Shown: in pieces, positions 22,685 to 33,449 of the stretch
Layout: every line of letters starts with the position of its first letter
Position numbering within the stretch: position 1 is the first letter of the stretch
NCBI GenBank assembly: GCA_009767595.1
Contig: VSDK01007030.1
Span: 3,231 to 67,230 of the forward strand
Direction: 5' to 3'
Length of the DNA stretch: 64,000 nt
Origin: Symbiodinium kawagutii
Taxonomy: Eukaryota; Sar; Dinophyceae; Suessiales; Symbiodiniaceae
The notes under the pieces: model-generated
The model's input: the letters and a program-made list of their open reading frames with translations, nothing else
Database searches by the model: none
What the model was told of the DNA's origin: nothing
Position numbers and translations under genes: made by a program

Positions 22685-25600
22685 TCAACTCTTTGTGCCT
22701 TGCTCCAACAATTTCCGCATTTCCCAATTGGCACGAGTGAGAGGCGTCTTGCCAAACGATGATGATTCTCTGGCGTTGACATCAGCCCCCGAGCTGAGCA
22801 AAGATGAGACTATGGAAGCCGCAGTCTGTCCAGTCTTTTGGACAGCAAAATAAAGAGGCGTTTTGCCAGTTCCGTCCTGTGCAAAGCCACCAAACTTTCA
22901 AAAAGTCTTCTGGGGAGACCAAAAGGTTTTGCTCTGGATATTCATCGATTCAGAAACATGATGAACAATGCACTCCCAAAGGTCAGAGTCAGTGCATCTC
23001 GTAATACCTTCTTGTTGATCCAAACAAAATTTGAAGAACTAATTCGTGTCTTATCAAAGGAAGTTTCAGTACGAAGTGCGGAACTTCTGTGTTGCGGAAA
23101 ACAGAATAAAATCACACAATAATCAACTCACAATCATCAACTCACAATAGTATTTGGGATTGTTTTTGCAATGGCAGGGCTGTGACAGGTTGGATAAGTG
23201 TTGGATCGTGACTTTGTATGTCTGGCGCGGTATGCGGTGCATCTGGAGCTGTTCTGGGATTGCTTTTCGCAATGGCAGGGCTGTGACAGGCGATGTTGGC
23301 GAAGTGTTGGATGTTTGTTTTGTGTGACAGGCGTAGCACTTTGGGCCGGTTGCTTTTCTTGCAAGTTGCAAAAGTGGAGGATGTCTGGTGCGAAATGCGA
23401 TTTTGGGCATTGGACAGATCGCGAAATCTTGTTTCCCTGTGGAAAATGCATCTCGAGATGCCAAAAAGTTACCTCCCGAATCAAACGGGCCCCGGACCGT
23501 CTCGCTTTGCTATTCGATTTGCTTGCGGCTTGTCTTGGACTTGTCTCGTGTGACTGTCGCCAAAAAATGGACGCGCCGAAGTTTGCATGCTGACTTTGTG
23601 TGACAGGCGTGGTATCTGGTGCATCTGGATCTGTTCTAGGATTGCTTTCGGCAATTGAAGGGCTGTGACAGGTGATGTGGGACAAGTGTTGGATCGTGAC
23701 TTTGTGTGGCAGGCGTGGTATTTCGTGGATTTGGAGCTGCGCTGGGATTGTTTTTTGCAATGGCAGCGCTGCGCGCGCTGATGTTGGAGCAGTGTTGTAG
23801 TACCTTATAGTACGTTGTAGTTCCTTAGTAGTAAGTTGTAGTACCTTGTAGTACGTAGTACTATGTAGAACTTTGTAGTACCTTCGTGTAGTACCGTTGT
23901 AGTAAGTTGTAGCATGTATAGTACCGTGTATTATGTTGTAATACCTTGGAATGCTTGTAGTACCTTGTAGTAGTACGTTGTCGCACCTTGTAACACGTTC
24001 TAGTACCTTGATGTGCCTTGTAGTTTTGTAGTACCTTGTTGTAGTACCTTGTACTGCCTTGTAGATTGTTGTAGTACATTGTTGTATGTTTTTGTTCTGC
24101 TTACTTGTTTTTGGCAAAATCTATTTGGTACGTTTTCGTGTGGTACGTTTTTGGTTGGTACCTTTCTGTTTGGTGCGCTTTTGCAGTGGTATGGATCTGT
24201 TTGGTACGTTTTGGTGTGGTACGTTTTTGCTTGGTGCGTTTTTTTGTGGTAGGTCTGTGTGCGGTACGTTTTTGGTTGTACGTTTCTGCTTGGTATGTTT
24301 CTGTTTGGCACGTTTTTGTCTGGTACGGTTTTGTTTGGTACGTTTTCGTTTTGCGCGGTTTTGTTGGTGACGGTTTTGTGTGGTACGTTTTTGTTTGGTG
24401 CGCTTTTGCGTGGTACGTTTCTGCCTTGTACTTTTTTGATTTTTCTCCATGCTGTTTTTTGTTGCGCTGATTCTGTGGGGGGTCATTTTGCGTTCATGAT
24501 TTAATTTGGTTTCGCTGCATCCATAAGAGCGAAGGTCTTCCCTGTAGGCCTTCATAAGCTTGGAAACTTCCGCCACTGCCTCGGGAGGGGACTAATTGTA
24601 GTGGACTATCATTCTTATCATATCGCTGCCCCACCTCACTTTGAGAGTATATGAAAGGGAGGTTTTCTGATCCTGCATGGAACCACAGAATGCAAGAAAC
24701 ATCAAAAAACAATGAGTTGCTGAACGCAACGACGCAGTTCACACTGATTTACAAACTATGCCGCGCACGGATGGCGCAAAAATGAAGAACGCACTGACTT
24801 TCACACCTGGGGGTATTAAAATCCAGCCGTGAAGGCTAATGCCAAATCCAAAGGTCGACAAGCCACTTGGGTGCAGTAAACTTCCTTCTAAATGCGAACA
24901 TTTCCTCCCAAAATCTCGACATCTTCTAGCACGGTCACAATTATGGAGGCACCGGGAGGACTAGCCTTTACCATGGCATGTCACACGCACTTGACACCAT
25001 GCTGATAGCGGAGATGGGGCATGGACTCACCCTGACACGATGTAGGACACACACACACACACATATGAGACACATCAAACACTTCAAACTGCACTGTAGC
25101 TGTCGCCACTCTAGACATTACGGGTAACAATGGTAACATACATCAAGTGCATAATGCACATTAATGAATTAATGCACAAGATTGATGGACTTGAGATGGT
25201 GTGAGGTGGCATAGCAAATCAGGGTGATACAACAAAGCAACTCATCTGCGTCATCCAGTCATGTCCCAAGAGAGGATACACGGAATCGTGCTGGTCACAA
25301 CACACCATGTTGCCAAGGTGAACCTGCAAAAAGTGGCAATTAAGCCTGGGTGGGGAAAAAAACACCAAACAAAAGGAATTGACAAGGGCCCCCACCAACT
25401 ACCACCGGGAGTCACCCTCCAGGACTCCACAACCGTCGAGGTGGACGAAGCAGATTTTTCTGTGCCACTAAGAGCTTTCCACCCCTCTGGAATCTTCAGG
25501 AACTACCAAGATTCACTTCAGGAAGCTACCAAACGTCAGACTGCCCAGGACCCTGTACGGTGCTTAGGAACCTATCATACCCTGTCTTTCCCAGTTGCCA

Positions 25601-25715
25601 GGTCCTGGAAGTTCACGTCCGCTTTCTTTTCCAGCAATTGCTTGACCATTGGACCATTGTCTTTCTTCACGGCTTCCATCAAATTCGCACTATTTGCATC
25701 TTGCTCCTCCTTTGC
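22685..25715 (-). CDS. Ankyrin-repeat protein, last two exons
   Basis: Exon 25715-25581 (45 codons) follows cccttcag and ends at GTATGA. It encodes NLMEAVKKDNGPMVKQLLEK and KADVNFQDLATGKDR. Exon 22894-22685 (69 codons plus stop) opens FGGFAQDGTGKTPLYFAVQ and continues IVSSLLSSGADVNARESSSF and GKTPLTRANWEMRKLLEQG. Both joins are phase 0 and together rebuild two ankyrin repeats (G-TPL-AV-x-x-LL-GADVNA). Ankyrin repeats mediate protein binding. The intron of about 2.7 kb is filled with tandem repeats. Upstream exons are not identified. The next upstream coding sequence on this strand is the second cyclase-like gene, whose last safe codon could also join in phase 0, so a fusion cannot be excluded. 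Confidence 0.7.
23040..23100. repeat. Third copy of the ATCAAAGGAAGTTT element
   Basis: The segment around TTATCAAAGGAAGTTTCAGT and GAAGTGCGGAACTTC repeats the core of the 116-bp unit at 25.69-25.92 kb. It contains an inverted repeat (GGAAGTT ... AACTTC) that could form a hairpin. Confidence 0.55.
23150..23795. repeat. Diverged copies of the TTGACTTTGTGTG dispersed family
   Basis: Four or so degenerate units share GACTTTGTGTGACAGGCGTG, a GCTGGGATTG-like middle and GCAATGGCAGGGCTGTGACA ends. The interior 23380-23580 matches the 372-bp unit at 27.3-28.4 kb (GCGAAATGCG, GTCGCCAAAAAATGGACGC). This is an older, decayed relative of the array at 27.2-28.9 kb, in the same orientation. Confidence 0.7.
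23796..24110. repeat. GTAGTACCTT degenerate tandem array
   Basis: Repeated GTAGTACCTTGTAGTACGTT words with small indels over about 310 bases. No coding content. Confidence 0.85.
24112..24440. repeat. TTTGGTACGTTTTTG degenerate tandem array
   Basis: Units of about 15-17 bases (TTTGGTACGTTTTTGTTTGG) run directly on from the preceding GTAGTACCTT array. Lys, Arg and Thr frames on the minus strand come from the repeat. Confidence 0.85.
24550..24610. repeat. GGAAACTTCCGCC element, copy 1
   Basis: AAGCTTGGAAACTTCCGCC, then a CCTCG block and CTAATTGTAGT. A closely similar stretch occurs at 29252-29303. Both lie just beside simple-repeat arrays. Confidence 0.5.
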
Positions 25716-25920
25716 CTGAAGGGTACAGTATTCTTTGAAAACAATTTCTATTTCAACTTGTTTATCAAAGGAAGTTTAGTTACGAAGTGCGGAACTTCCG
25801 TGTTAACTATTTGCATCTTGCTCCTCCTTTGCCTGAAGGGTACAGTATTCTTTGAAAACAATTTCTATTTCAACTTGTTTATCAAAGGAAGTTTAGTTAC
25901 GAAGTGCGGAACTTCCGTGT
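25689..25920. repeat. 116-bp direct duplication spanning an ankyrin 3' splice site
   Basis: Two near-identical copies (starting about 25689 and 25805) contain the first 27 or so coding bases of the ankyrin exon, its polypyrimidine/AG acceptor and intron sequence with the GGAAGTTTAGTTACGAAGTG element. Only the downstream copy (lower coordinates) continues into the exon. Confidence 0.85.
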
Positions 25921-25935
25921 TACGAAGATTTGAAA

Positions 25936-27224
25936 AGATCTCAAAAGAAATAGATCTCAAAAGAAATAGATCTCAAAAGAAATAGATCTCAAAAGAAATA
26001 GATCTCAAAAGAAATAGATCTCAAAAGAAATACATCTCAAAAGAAATAGATCTCAAAAGAAATAGATCTCAAAAGAAATACATCTCAAAGGAAAAAGATC
26101 TCAAAAGAAATAGATCTCAAAAGAAATAGATCTCAAAAGAAATACATCTCAAAGGAAAAAGATCTCAAAAGAAATAGATCTCAAAAGGAATAGATCTCAA
26201 AAGAAATAGATCTCAAAAGAAATAGATCTCAAAAGAAATAGATCTCAAAAGGAATAGATCTCAAAAGAAATAGATCTCAAAAGAAATAGATCTCAAAAGA
26301 AATAGATCTCAAAAGAAATAGATCTCAAAAGAAATACATCTCAAAGGAAAAAGATCTCAAAAGAAATAGATCTCAAAAGAAATACATCTCAAAGGAAAAA
26401 GATCTCAAAAGAAATAGATCTCAAAAGAAATACATCTCAAAAGAAATAGATCTCAAAAGAAATACATCTCAAAGGAAAAAGATCTCAAAAGAAATAGATC
26501 TCAAAAGAAATACATCTCAAAAGAAATACATCTCCAAAGGAAAAAGATCTCAAAAGGAATAGATCTCAAAAGGAATAGATCTCAAAAGAAATAGATCTCA
26601 AAAGAAATAGATCTCAAAAGAAATAGATCTCAAAAGAAATAGATCTCAAAACAAATAGATCTCAAAAGAAATACATCTCAAAAGAAATACATCTCCAAAG
26701 GAAAAAGATCTCAAAAGGAATAGATCTCAAAAGAAATACATCTCAAAAGAAATAGATCTCAAAAGAAATAGATCTCAAAAGAAATAGATCTCAAAAGAAA
26801 TACATCTCAAAAGGAATAGATCTCAAAAGAAATACATCTCAAAAGAAATACATCTCCAAAGGAAAAAGATCTCAAAAGGAATAGATATCAAAAGAAATAC
26901 ATCTCAAAAGAAATAGATCTCAAAACAAATAGATCTCAAAAGAAATACATCTCAAAGGAAAAAGATCTCAAAAGAAATAGATCTCAAAAGAAATAGATCT
27001 CAAAAGAAATAGATCTCAAAAGAAATAGATCTCAAAAGAAATAGATCTCAAAAGGAATAGATCTCAAAAGAAATAGATCTCAAAAGAAATACATCTCAAA
27101 GGAAAAAGATCTCAAAAGAAATAGATCTCAAAAGGAATAGATCTCAAAAGAAATAGATCTCAAAAGGAATAGATCTCAAAAGAAATACATCTCAAAAGAA
27201 ATAGATCTCAAAAGGAATAGATCT
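25936..27224. repeat. 16-bp AGATCTCAAAAGAAAT tandem array, about 80 copies
   Basis: The unit AGATCTCAAAAGAAAT is repeated head to tail for about 1.29 kb. Recurrent variants are ACAT for AGAT, AAGGAAT for AAGAAAT, and a 16-17 base form ending GGAAAA. The variants recur in blocks, which suggests higher-order copying. It ends where the 106/372-bp array begins (ATCTTGACTTTGCG). It lies upstream of the ankyrin exons. Confidence 0.95.
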
Positions 27225-28860
27225 TGACTTTGCGTGACGCTCTCCGCACTGTCAGGGCTGTTTCAACTCATCTTGCAGATGACTTGGATCTTGACTTTGT
27301 GTGACAGGTGTGGTACTTTCAGCATGTCGATGATCTTGGAAGTTCAAAACATGGAGGAAGTCTCGCACGAAATGCGTTTTTGATCATTGGATTTGTCACG
27401 AAACCATGGGTTTTTTCGTGAAAAACGTTGTCGACTTGATCGGGAAACTAGCCTTGTCGAACGGACGGGTCCCAGACGGTCTCGGTTTAGTTCGGATTTG
27501 GTTCGGAGTGTTTCCTATGACTGTTGCCAAAAAATCGACTTCTGCACGTCTCTATGTTGACTTTGTGTGGCAGGCGTGGCATTTGGTGCACATGGAGCTC
27601 CTCTGGGATCGCTCTCCGCACTGTCAGGGCTGTTTCAAGTCAATCTGCACATGATTTGGATCTTGACTTTGCGTGGCAGGCGTGGCATTTGGTGCACATG
27701 GAGCTGCTCATGGATCGCTCTCCGCACTGTCAGGGCTGTTTCAGCTCATCTCGCAGATGACTTGGATCTTGACTTTGTGTGACAGGTGTGGTACTTTCAG
27801 CATGTCGATGATCTTGGAAGTTCAAAACATGGAGGAAGTCTCGCACGAAATGCGTTTTTGATCATTGGATTTGTCACGAAACCATGGGTTTTTTCGTGAA
27901 AAACGTTGTCGACTTGATCGGGAAACTAGCCTTGTCGAACGGACGGGTCCCAGACGGTCTCGGTTTAGTTCGGATTTGGTTCGGAGTGTTTCCTATGACT
28001 GTTGCCAAAAAATCGACTTCTGCACGTCTCTATGTTGACTTTGTGTGGCAGGCGTGGCATTTGGTGCACATGGAGCTCCTCTGGGATCGCTCTCCGCACT
28101 GTCAGGGCTGTTTCAACTCATCTTGCAGATGACTTGGATCTTGACTTTGTGTGACAGGTGTGGTACTTTCAGCATGTCGATGATCTTGGAAGTTCAAAAC
28201 ATGGAGGAAGTCTCGCACGAAATGCGTTTTTGATCATTGGATTTGTCACGAAACCATGGGTTTTTTCGTGAAAAACGTTGTCGACTTGATCGGGAAACTA
28301 GCCTTGTCGAACGGACGGGTCCCAGACGGTCTCGGTTTAGTTCGGATTTGGTTCGGAGTGTTTCCTATGACTGTTGCCAAAAAATCGACTTCTGCACGTC
28401 TCTATGTTGACTTTGTGTGGCAGGCGTGGCATTTGGTGCACATGGAGCTCCTCTGGGATCGCTCTCCGCACTGTCAGGGCTGTTTCAAGTCAATCTGCAC
28501 ATGATTTGGATCTTGACTTTGCGTGGCAGGCGTGGCATTTGGTGCACATGGAGCTGCTCATGGATCGCTCTCCGCACTGTCAGGGCTGTTTCAAGTCAAT
28601 CTGCACATGATTTGGATCTTGACTTTGCGTGGCAGGCGTGGCATTTGGTGCACATGGAGCTCCTCTGGGATCGCTCTCCGCACTGTCAGGGCTGTTTCAG
28701 CTCATCTCGCAGATGACTTGGATCTTGACTTTGCGTGGCAGGCGTGGCATTTGGTGCACATGGAGCTCCTCTGGGATCGCTCTCCGCACTGTCAGGGCTG
28801 TTTCAACTGATCTTGGAGAGGTCTTGGATCTTGACTTTGCGTGACAGGCGTGGCATTTCG
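27225..28860. repeat. Composite 106-bp / 372-bp tandem array
   Basis: A 106-bp unit (starting TTGACTTTGCGTGGCAGGCG) alternates with a 266-base insert-like segment to give a 372-bp higher-order unit. The frame MGFFVKNVVDLIGKL starts at 27406, 27884 and 28256, spacings of 478 and 372, which differ by exactly 106. Copies are almost identical, so the array is young. Apparent proteins shift frame between units, so coding is not supported. Confidence 0.9.
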
Positions 28861-28977
28861 CGCGATTGGAGTTCCTTAGCACGTGCGCAGAGATTTTGAT
28901 CATTTTAACGAGACAAAAAACTGTGGGGTGGCTGCTGAGTGCAGTTGTTGGGAAGGTCAGCAATGTTGTTGTTGCCA

Positions 28978-28989
28978 TTGCTGTTGTTC

Positions 28990-29074
<85 letters not shown>

Positions 29075-29075
29075 C
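28978..29075. repeat. GTT trinucleotide array
   Basis: About 30 GTT units with single interruptions. The long minus-strand reading frame of the second cyclase-like gene runs to a stop just past this array, so its last part is not trusted. Confidence 0.95.
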
Positions 29076-29076
29076 A

Positions 29077-30784
29077 TCACAAAGTCATTCTGTTTCCAGA
29101 CCCAAGAAACAGTTTGATTTGTTTCGTGACCCAGGACATGCATTGCCTTGTCAAAAACCGCAACACAAGATCATTCTCCAGACAAGTTGCGCGCTCGTGA
29201 TGTTTTGACCGCCATTCTATAGGCTCAAATGTTTTTTTTCTATATGCACTTATAAGTTTTGGAAACTTCCGCCTCCGCCTCGTGCGGGAACTACTTGTAG
29301 TTCTATTTTGCATCACATGGCTGTATCCAAGTTGAGCAGTTGCAGACAAAAAACATGGACTAAAACACATGCATAAACATGCGTAAACTGCATAGAAGAT
29401 CCTAGAAGGAAGTAGAGCTAGGCTAAAACAACGCGACAAGAAATTCATTGCCTGCTGTAGTGACTTCACCTGGTCTGCAAGGTCCTCATCGAGCTGGCAA
29501 TCTGGGCAGTTCAAGCATGTCCAGGACAATCTTGAACGATAACTGAAGTCCCGTACACTGGCCCGACTGCCTGATCTGTAGAACCCGGGCAATGCAGAGT
29601 ACAACTGCTGCCGTAGCAAGGGACTGGTCTGGTTGCAAGTGCCTAAGAGGTCGATCACCACAATCTGTGGGGACCAAAAACCTCGTCCCCAAGCTTCCAC
29701 ACCAAGGCCTGGCATCTCGTCCTGAAAAAGGACGGACTTGTTCAGGGGCCGCTCTCCATCCAGTCTCTTGTGCACCAAAGCGACGATTGTGTGCTGTCTC
29801 CTCTCCCGCATGCCCTGAACAAAAGCGAAGCTAAACAAACTCCACATGTTTCGTATTAAATGATTCTCAAGGGAGCTCTGGCAATCAGCCAAGTCTTCAG
29901 ACTGATGAACCAGGTTCCCGATAGTCGTACCGGGATGTACGGTTTGTGTTGTGATGCTCTCCGCAAACTCGAACAGATTTTCTTTCGAAGTGCGGCTCTT
30001 GTTGCCCTCGGGATCTGAGGCCTCAGGTGAAGTCTGATCTTGACATCATAATATGTTGATGTATCTTGAATTTGATGGGGATTGTAGACACCCAGGATGG
30101 CAGGACAATTCACGATGCAATAAAAACGGCTCGGCTCATCCCACACATCTTACAAACAAGTGCAAAAAATATAAAATCGAAACTTCAAAATCTTGCTGAG
30201 CGTTGTCTCACTGCATTTGTCCAGAATCCACACCAGAGAATGCCATCTTTCTCGAGAGTCGCAAGCTGAAAAATCCATTTCGCCAGGCTGTCTAGGTTGC
30301 CAGCATTGCTGTCCTCCTTCTCGCGAAGTTGTGCCAGAACAAAATCGCTTCCATTACGAAAAATGCGATTGGCACTCAGTTCACAATCACTAGTTGAAAG
30401 ATGCGCTTTCCGATCAACCTTCCGTGTGGAGTTTTCGCATTTGTGGACGAGATTTTCCAGCAAATGACCAAGCTCCTTCTGGCAAGGGGATGCTCGATCC
30501 TTTGGACGCTTCAAACCCTCCAGAAACTCGTCGGCTCCCTTGTGTTTCGCGTGGGATTTATGCAAAATTCTTTTCGAATTCAGAAACTCCACCAGCCTCA
30601 GCTGCATATCCTCAGCTGAAAGCTGCTCGCCAATGGCTGCAGGTGCTGGCTTTGACCGGTTCGATCTTTCAGGTATCGCCTCCCTGGTGTCCTGTGCATC
30701 AGTGAAATCTGTCACTTCTGCCAGCGTTTCCACATCATCTCGACGTACGGCAGCCACACAGGCAATCAGCAAGAGAAGTTGCAT
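29077..30784 (-). CDS. ADP-ribosyl cyclase (CD38-like) family protein, one intron
   Basis: Exon 1, 30784-30212, starts MQLLLLIACVAAVRR (signal peptide). It carries ATLEKDGILWCGFWTNA (residues 175-191), very close to the TLED...WCG signature of CD38, and ends at a GTGAGA donor. Exon 2 starts at 30021 after cacctgag in matching phase 0. It contains SRTSKENLFEFAESI, NMWSLFSFAF (CD38 W189 region), FQDEMPGL (catalytic Glu, CD38 E226 region), PQIVVIDLLGTCNQ and a Cys cluster (LSWTCLNCPDCQLDEDLADQ). It aligns along its length with the protein at 10.7-11.9 kb. After LADQ a possible GTGAAG donor occurs. If unspliced, a hydrophobic stretch (about 29450-29350) could be a membrane anchor. The frame to 29077 crosses a dispersed element and is probably not coding. 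Intron 30211-30022 is 190 bases. Confidence 0.6.
29252..29303. repeat. GGAAACTTCCGCC element, copy 2
   Basis: AAGTTTTGGAAACTTCCGCC, then a CCTCG block and CTACTTGTAGT, similar in order to 24550-24610. It interrupts the 3' part of the open frame of the cyclase-like gene. Confidence 0.5.
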
Positions 30785-32543
30785 CGATCAAAACGAAGTG
30801 CATTTGGCAACTGAGAAACTTCTTTGGCAAAGCATTTCTTTTAAGCTTCTTTGAAGCTTCTTGTGCTTACATAGCTGCAGAAAAAGGCACACTGCATGGA
30901 CAGAGTAGCAAAGCATGAAATTCAACTCCTCCAGAAGATATCAATAACATCAGTAAGAAACAATGCAAGCTGGGCTTCTCCCCACCAGAACACGTTCAGA
31001 GAGAACTTCCATGTTTTCAATGAGCTCTTGAGAATCATTCAAGTTCCACAGGTATAAAACTCTTTGGCCATTGCCCATCGGGCGCCTTCTGCCGGTCAGC
31101 CCGCACATGTCCTTCTACATGAACCTGTTTTGAAAATTGAAAAACTTGCTTCAAATCGCTTGTAAACTTGGAATTCTGGATGAAATCTTCAATGCAAGGT
31201 TCAAGAGATTGGGTTCAAAGGAACTTTCAGCATGTTGAAGTGTAGAGTTTAAGCCAAACAACATCTGCATAAATCACATCTGTCTTTGTACTTCGATGGA
31301 CCTCCGACGCCTCAGGGTGGAATCATCCTTTGCTTCGTCTTCTTCCGTGAAGTGATCTTCTTCTTTACATTTCTTTACCTTTTCTTAACCTTTTCATCTT
31401 TTTCTTTCCTTTTCTTCTTCGTCTTCTCTTCTTATCTGTTCTTCTGGTCCATCTTGTCCTGATCGCCTTAGGCCCATACCGTGACTTGGCAATTCATTCT
31501 GATTCGCCATGTGCAAAGTTTCTGAAAGTCCTTAGGACCACGCCTTATCTGTGTGTACTGGTGGCTGATAATTGCTCCAGAATGCATGTTTGGGACCAGT
31601 GCCCAAGATCTTATGAGACATTATGAGACGCAGCCAGGAGTTCCCCTATGGTCACGATGTCATCTCACGAAAAATATGCAAGTCTAAACCCAGCATTTTC
31701 ATGGCTGACTCGTGCGTTCTGATCATTTCCTGTTGTGCATCTCATCTGTACTGTTTGCCTGTTATCTCACTATCGATGTTCCTGCGCAAACCTCCCCACT
31801 CAAGTAAACTCAAAACACACACAAAAACGTGCAAAACAAATACAACAACAGATCCATACCGGCTACCTCTCTGGATTGAAGACGGCAATCAAAACGGAGC
31901 GTGTGTGACACACTCTGACATGTGCATTTTGCGTTGTCTGTTGCGCTTTGCACCAATCCTTCAGCACAAACACTTATCCAAGAATCAACTCGGAAAACAC
32001 GCACACACACACACAGAAGCAACCACGGAAAACCACAATTCAATTGTGTCAACATCAAAAAACATCATTATCATTATAGTCACGCAATTCTTCAACACAC
32101 TGCTGCAATTGACTGCAATTTATCTCAATACATCTCAAACATTCAACCTGGATCGTTTTCAAGTACTACAACTACATGTTATGGAAACAGAACATCAACA
32201 AACTGCAGCAAATTTCTACGTTTTGCATCGAAGGGAAAACACGCAATGATAAGCAATGAATGAATATGCATCGAATAGCACTTGTTACATCGAACGAATC
32301 CTGGCGGTGTAAGATCCACCGCAAAATTATGAGAGACAGTGGGAGACGTAAGCAGTTCTCAAACCTAGCTGCAAAGCATCTTTATTTTGCAGCGAGTTTC
32401 GTCGCAAAGTTTCGTTCTCCATTGCTTAGCAATGGAAAAACAGAAACGATGAGATCTGGAGATTTTCCCCTCTACTTACCAGGTGCCTTCAGGGGCACTC
32501 GCTTCCAAGCGAAAGCTGACAATTTGAAGGCCAGAATATCGGT
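30785..32543. other. Intergenic stretch upstream of the second cyclase-like gene
   Basis: No spliced-leader-like word was found before the ATG at 30784. A pyrimidine-rich tract lies at 31330-31450. A minus-strand frame near 31350-31265 (EDHFTEEDEAKDDSTLRRRR) looks polar and coding-like but has no partner. Short CA repeats occur at 31998-32015. Confidence 0.4.
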
Positions 32544-32625
32544 TCATGGTTCAACATGGTTCAACATGGTTTAAACATCTTTCAACATGGCATAACATGG
32601 TTCAACATGGCATCTTGAGCATTTG
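32544..32625. repeat. TTCAACATGG short tandem repeat
   Basis: About seven imperfect copies of the 10-mer TTCAACATGG on the plus strand. Confidence 0.8.
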
Positions 32626-32689
32626 CAGCTCCAGGGTGTCAACGGGGCTCTACGTGAAACAGGAGATTTCCCCTGCTTGGCAGTCGAGC

Positions 32690-32790
32690 AGTCCTTATGA
32701 CGCACAGGACTCCGTCGGTGCACTGCTCCTTGCAGAATCGCTGGGCAGCACATGCACTTTCTCTCCACAATTCGCGCAGAAGAATTCAAC
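32690..32790 (-). CDS. Possible exon with CxxC motif
   Basis: The frame FFCANCGEKVHVLPSDSARS has a zinc-ribbon-like Cys-x-x-Cys start. It lies on the same strand as, and downstream of, the large receptor gene. No splice partner was fixed and only one Cys pair is seen. Confidence 0.2.
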
Positions 32791-33314
32791 AGGAAGGCTG
32801 TTTAAAAGCAAACTCCCAATTTCACAACAAAAACCAAGACAGGGTCTCTTGCTTTATGAAAAGTTGGAAGATCGCACGCCTAGAATTCTTCGGGAAGATC
32901 AGGGCCACGCTCCTGATGCAGCTGGCACTAAGGTGAAGTGCATCTTTCATCAAATTGCAAGTATTTTTCTACATGTTTCTTGTTTCTTGCCTTGTTCTTG
33001 TTGGTTCCTCAGCAGAATCAAGACTCACACTGGACAGCAAAACAATCGCCACTGCCACAAGAGCTACCATGCAAGAATAATCTAAGGACCAAACCCAAAC
33101 GGCCCCCCTTCCTGCAGAAAGCACTTAAGTGTGAATAGTCTTCCATGCCATCAATGCAAAACAATGAGAAACAAATGCTTGCAGTTGACATTCAACTCAA
33201 CGTCCGCCTCCAAATCAACCGTCCGCTTTCTGTGTTTCCCAGAAGCTCCACCTCGAAAAACAAACTCGCAAGCAAACCACCCTCGCATTCCTTCGTCATG
33301 CTCTGCCAGGGAAC

Positions 33315-33449
33315 GCTAAGAATCTTCATGACGTTGACTGTCAAGGTATAATCCACATCGACCAAGCCATGCAAAACATCTGCAATGAGCTTTGCATCGT
33401 TCATGACCTCAGCCCAACAGGAACTCAGCAACCGTGGAACATCATGGAC
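33315..33449 (-). CDS. Internal coding exon, unidentified
   Basis: A 45-codon exon between tttgttcaaag and a GT donor, both in phase 0. It reads VHDVPRLLSSCWAEVMNDAK and then LIADVLHGLVDVDYTLTV. Composition is that of a soluble helical protein. It may be a cytoplasmic-tail exon of the large gene upstream or part of a separate gene. The family is unknown. Confidence 0.4.

Noticed and set aside
25936..27224. Regular array resembling a CRISPR
   Set aside because: Units are head to tail without spacers, in a eukaryotic intron or intergenic setting, and there are no cas genes.
27406..28504. Repeated 82-codon frame MGFFVKNVVDLIGKL
   Set aside because: Frame starts in each 372-bp satellite unit and stops in the next 106-bp unit. 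No splice or family support; the conserved copies reflect recent array duplication.
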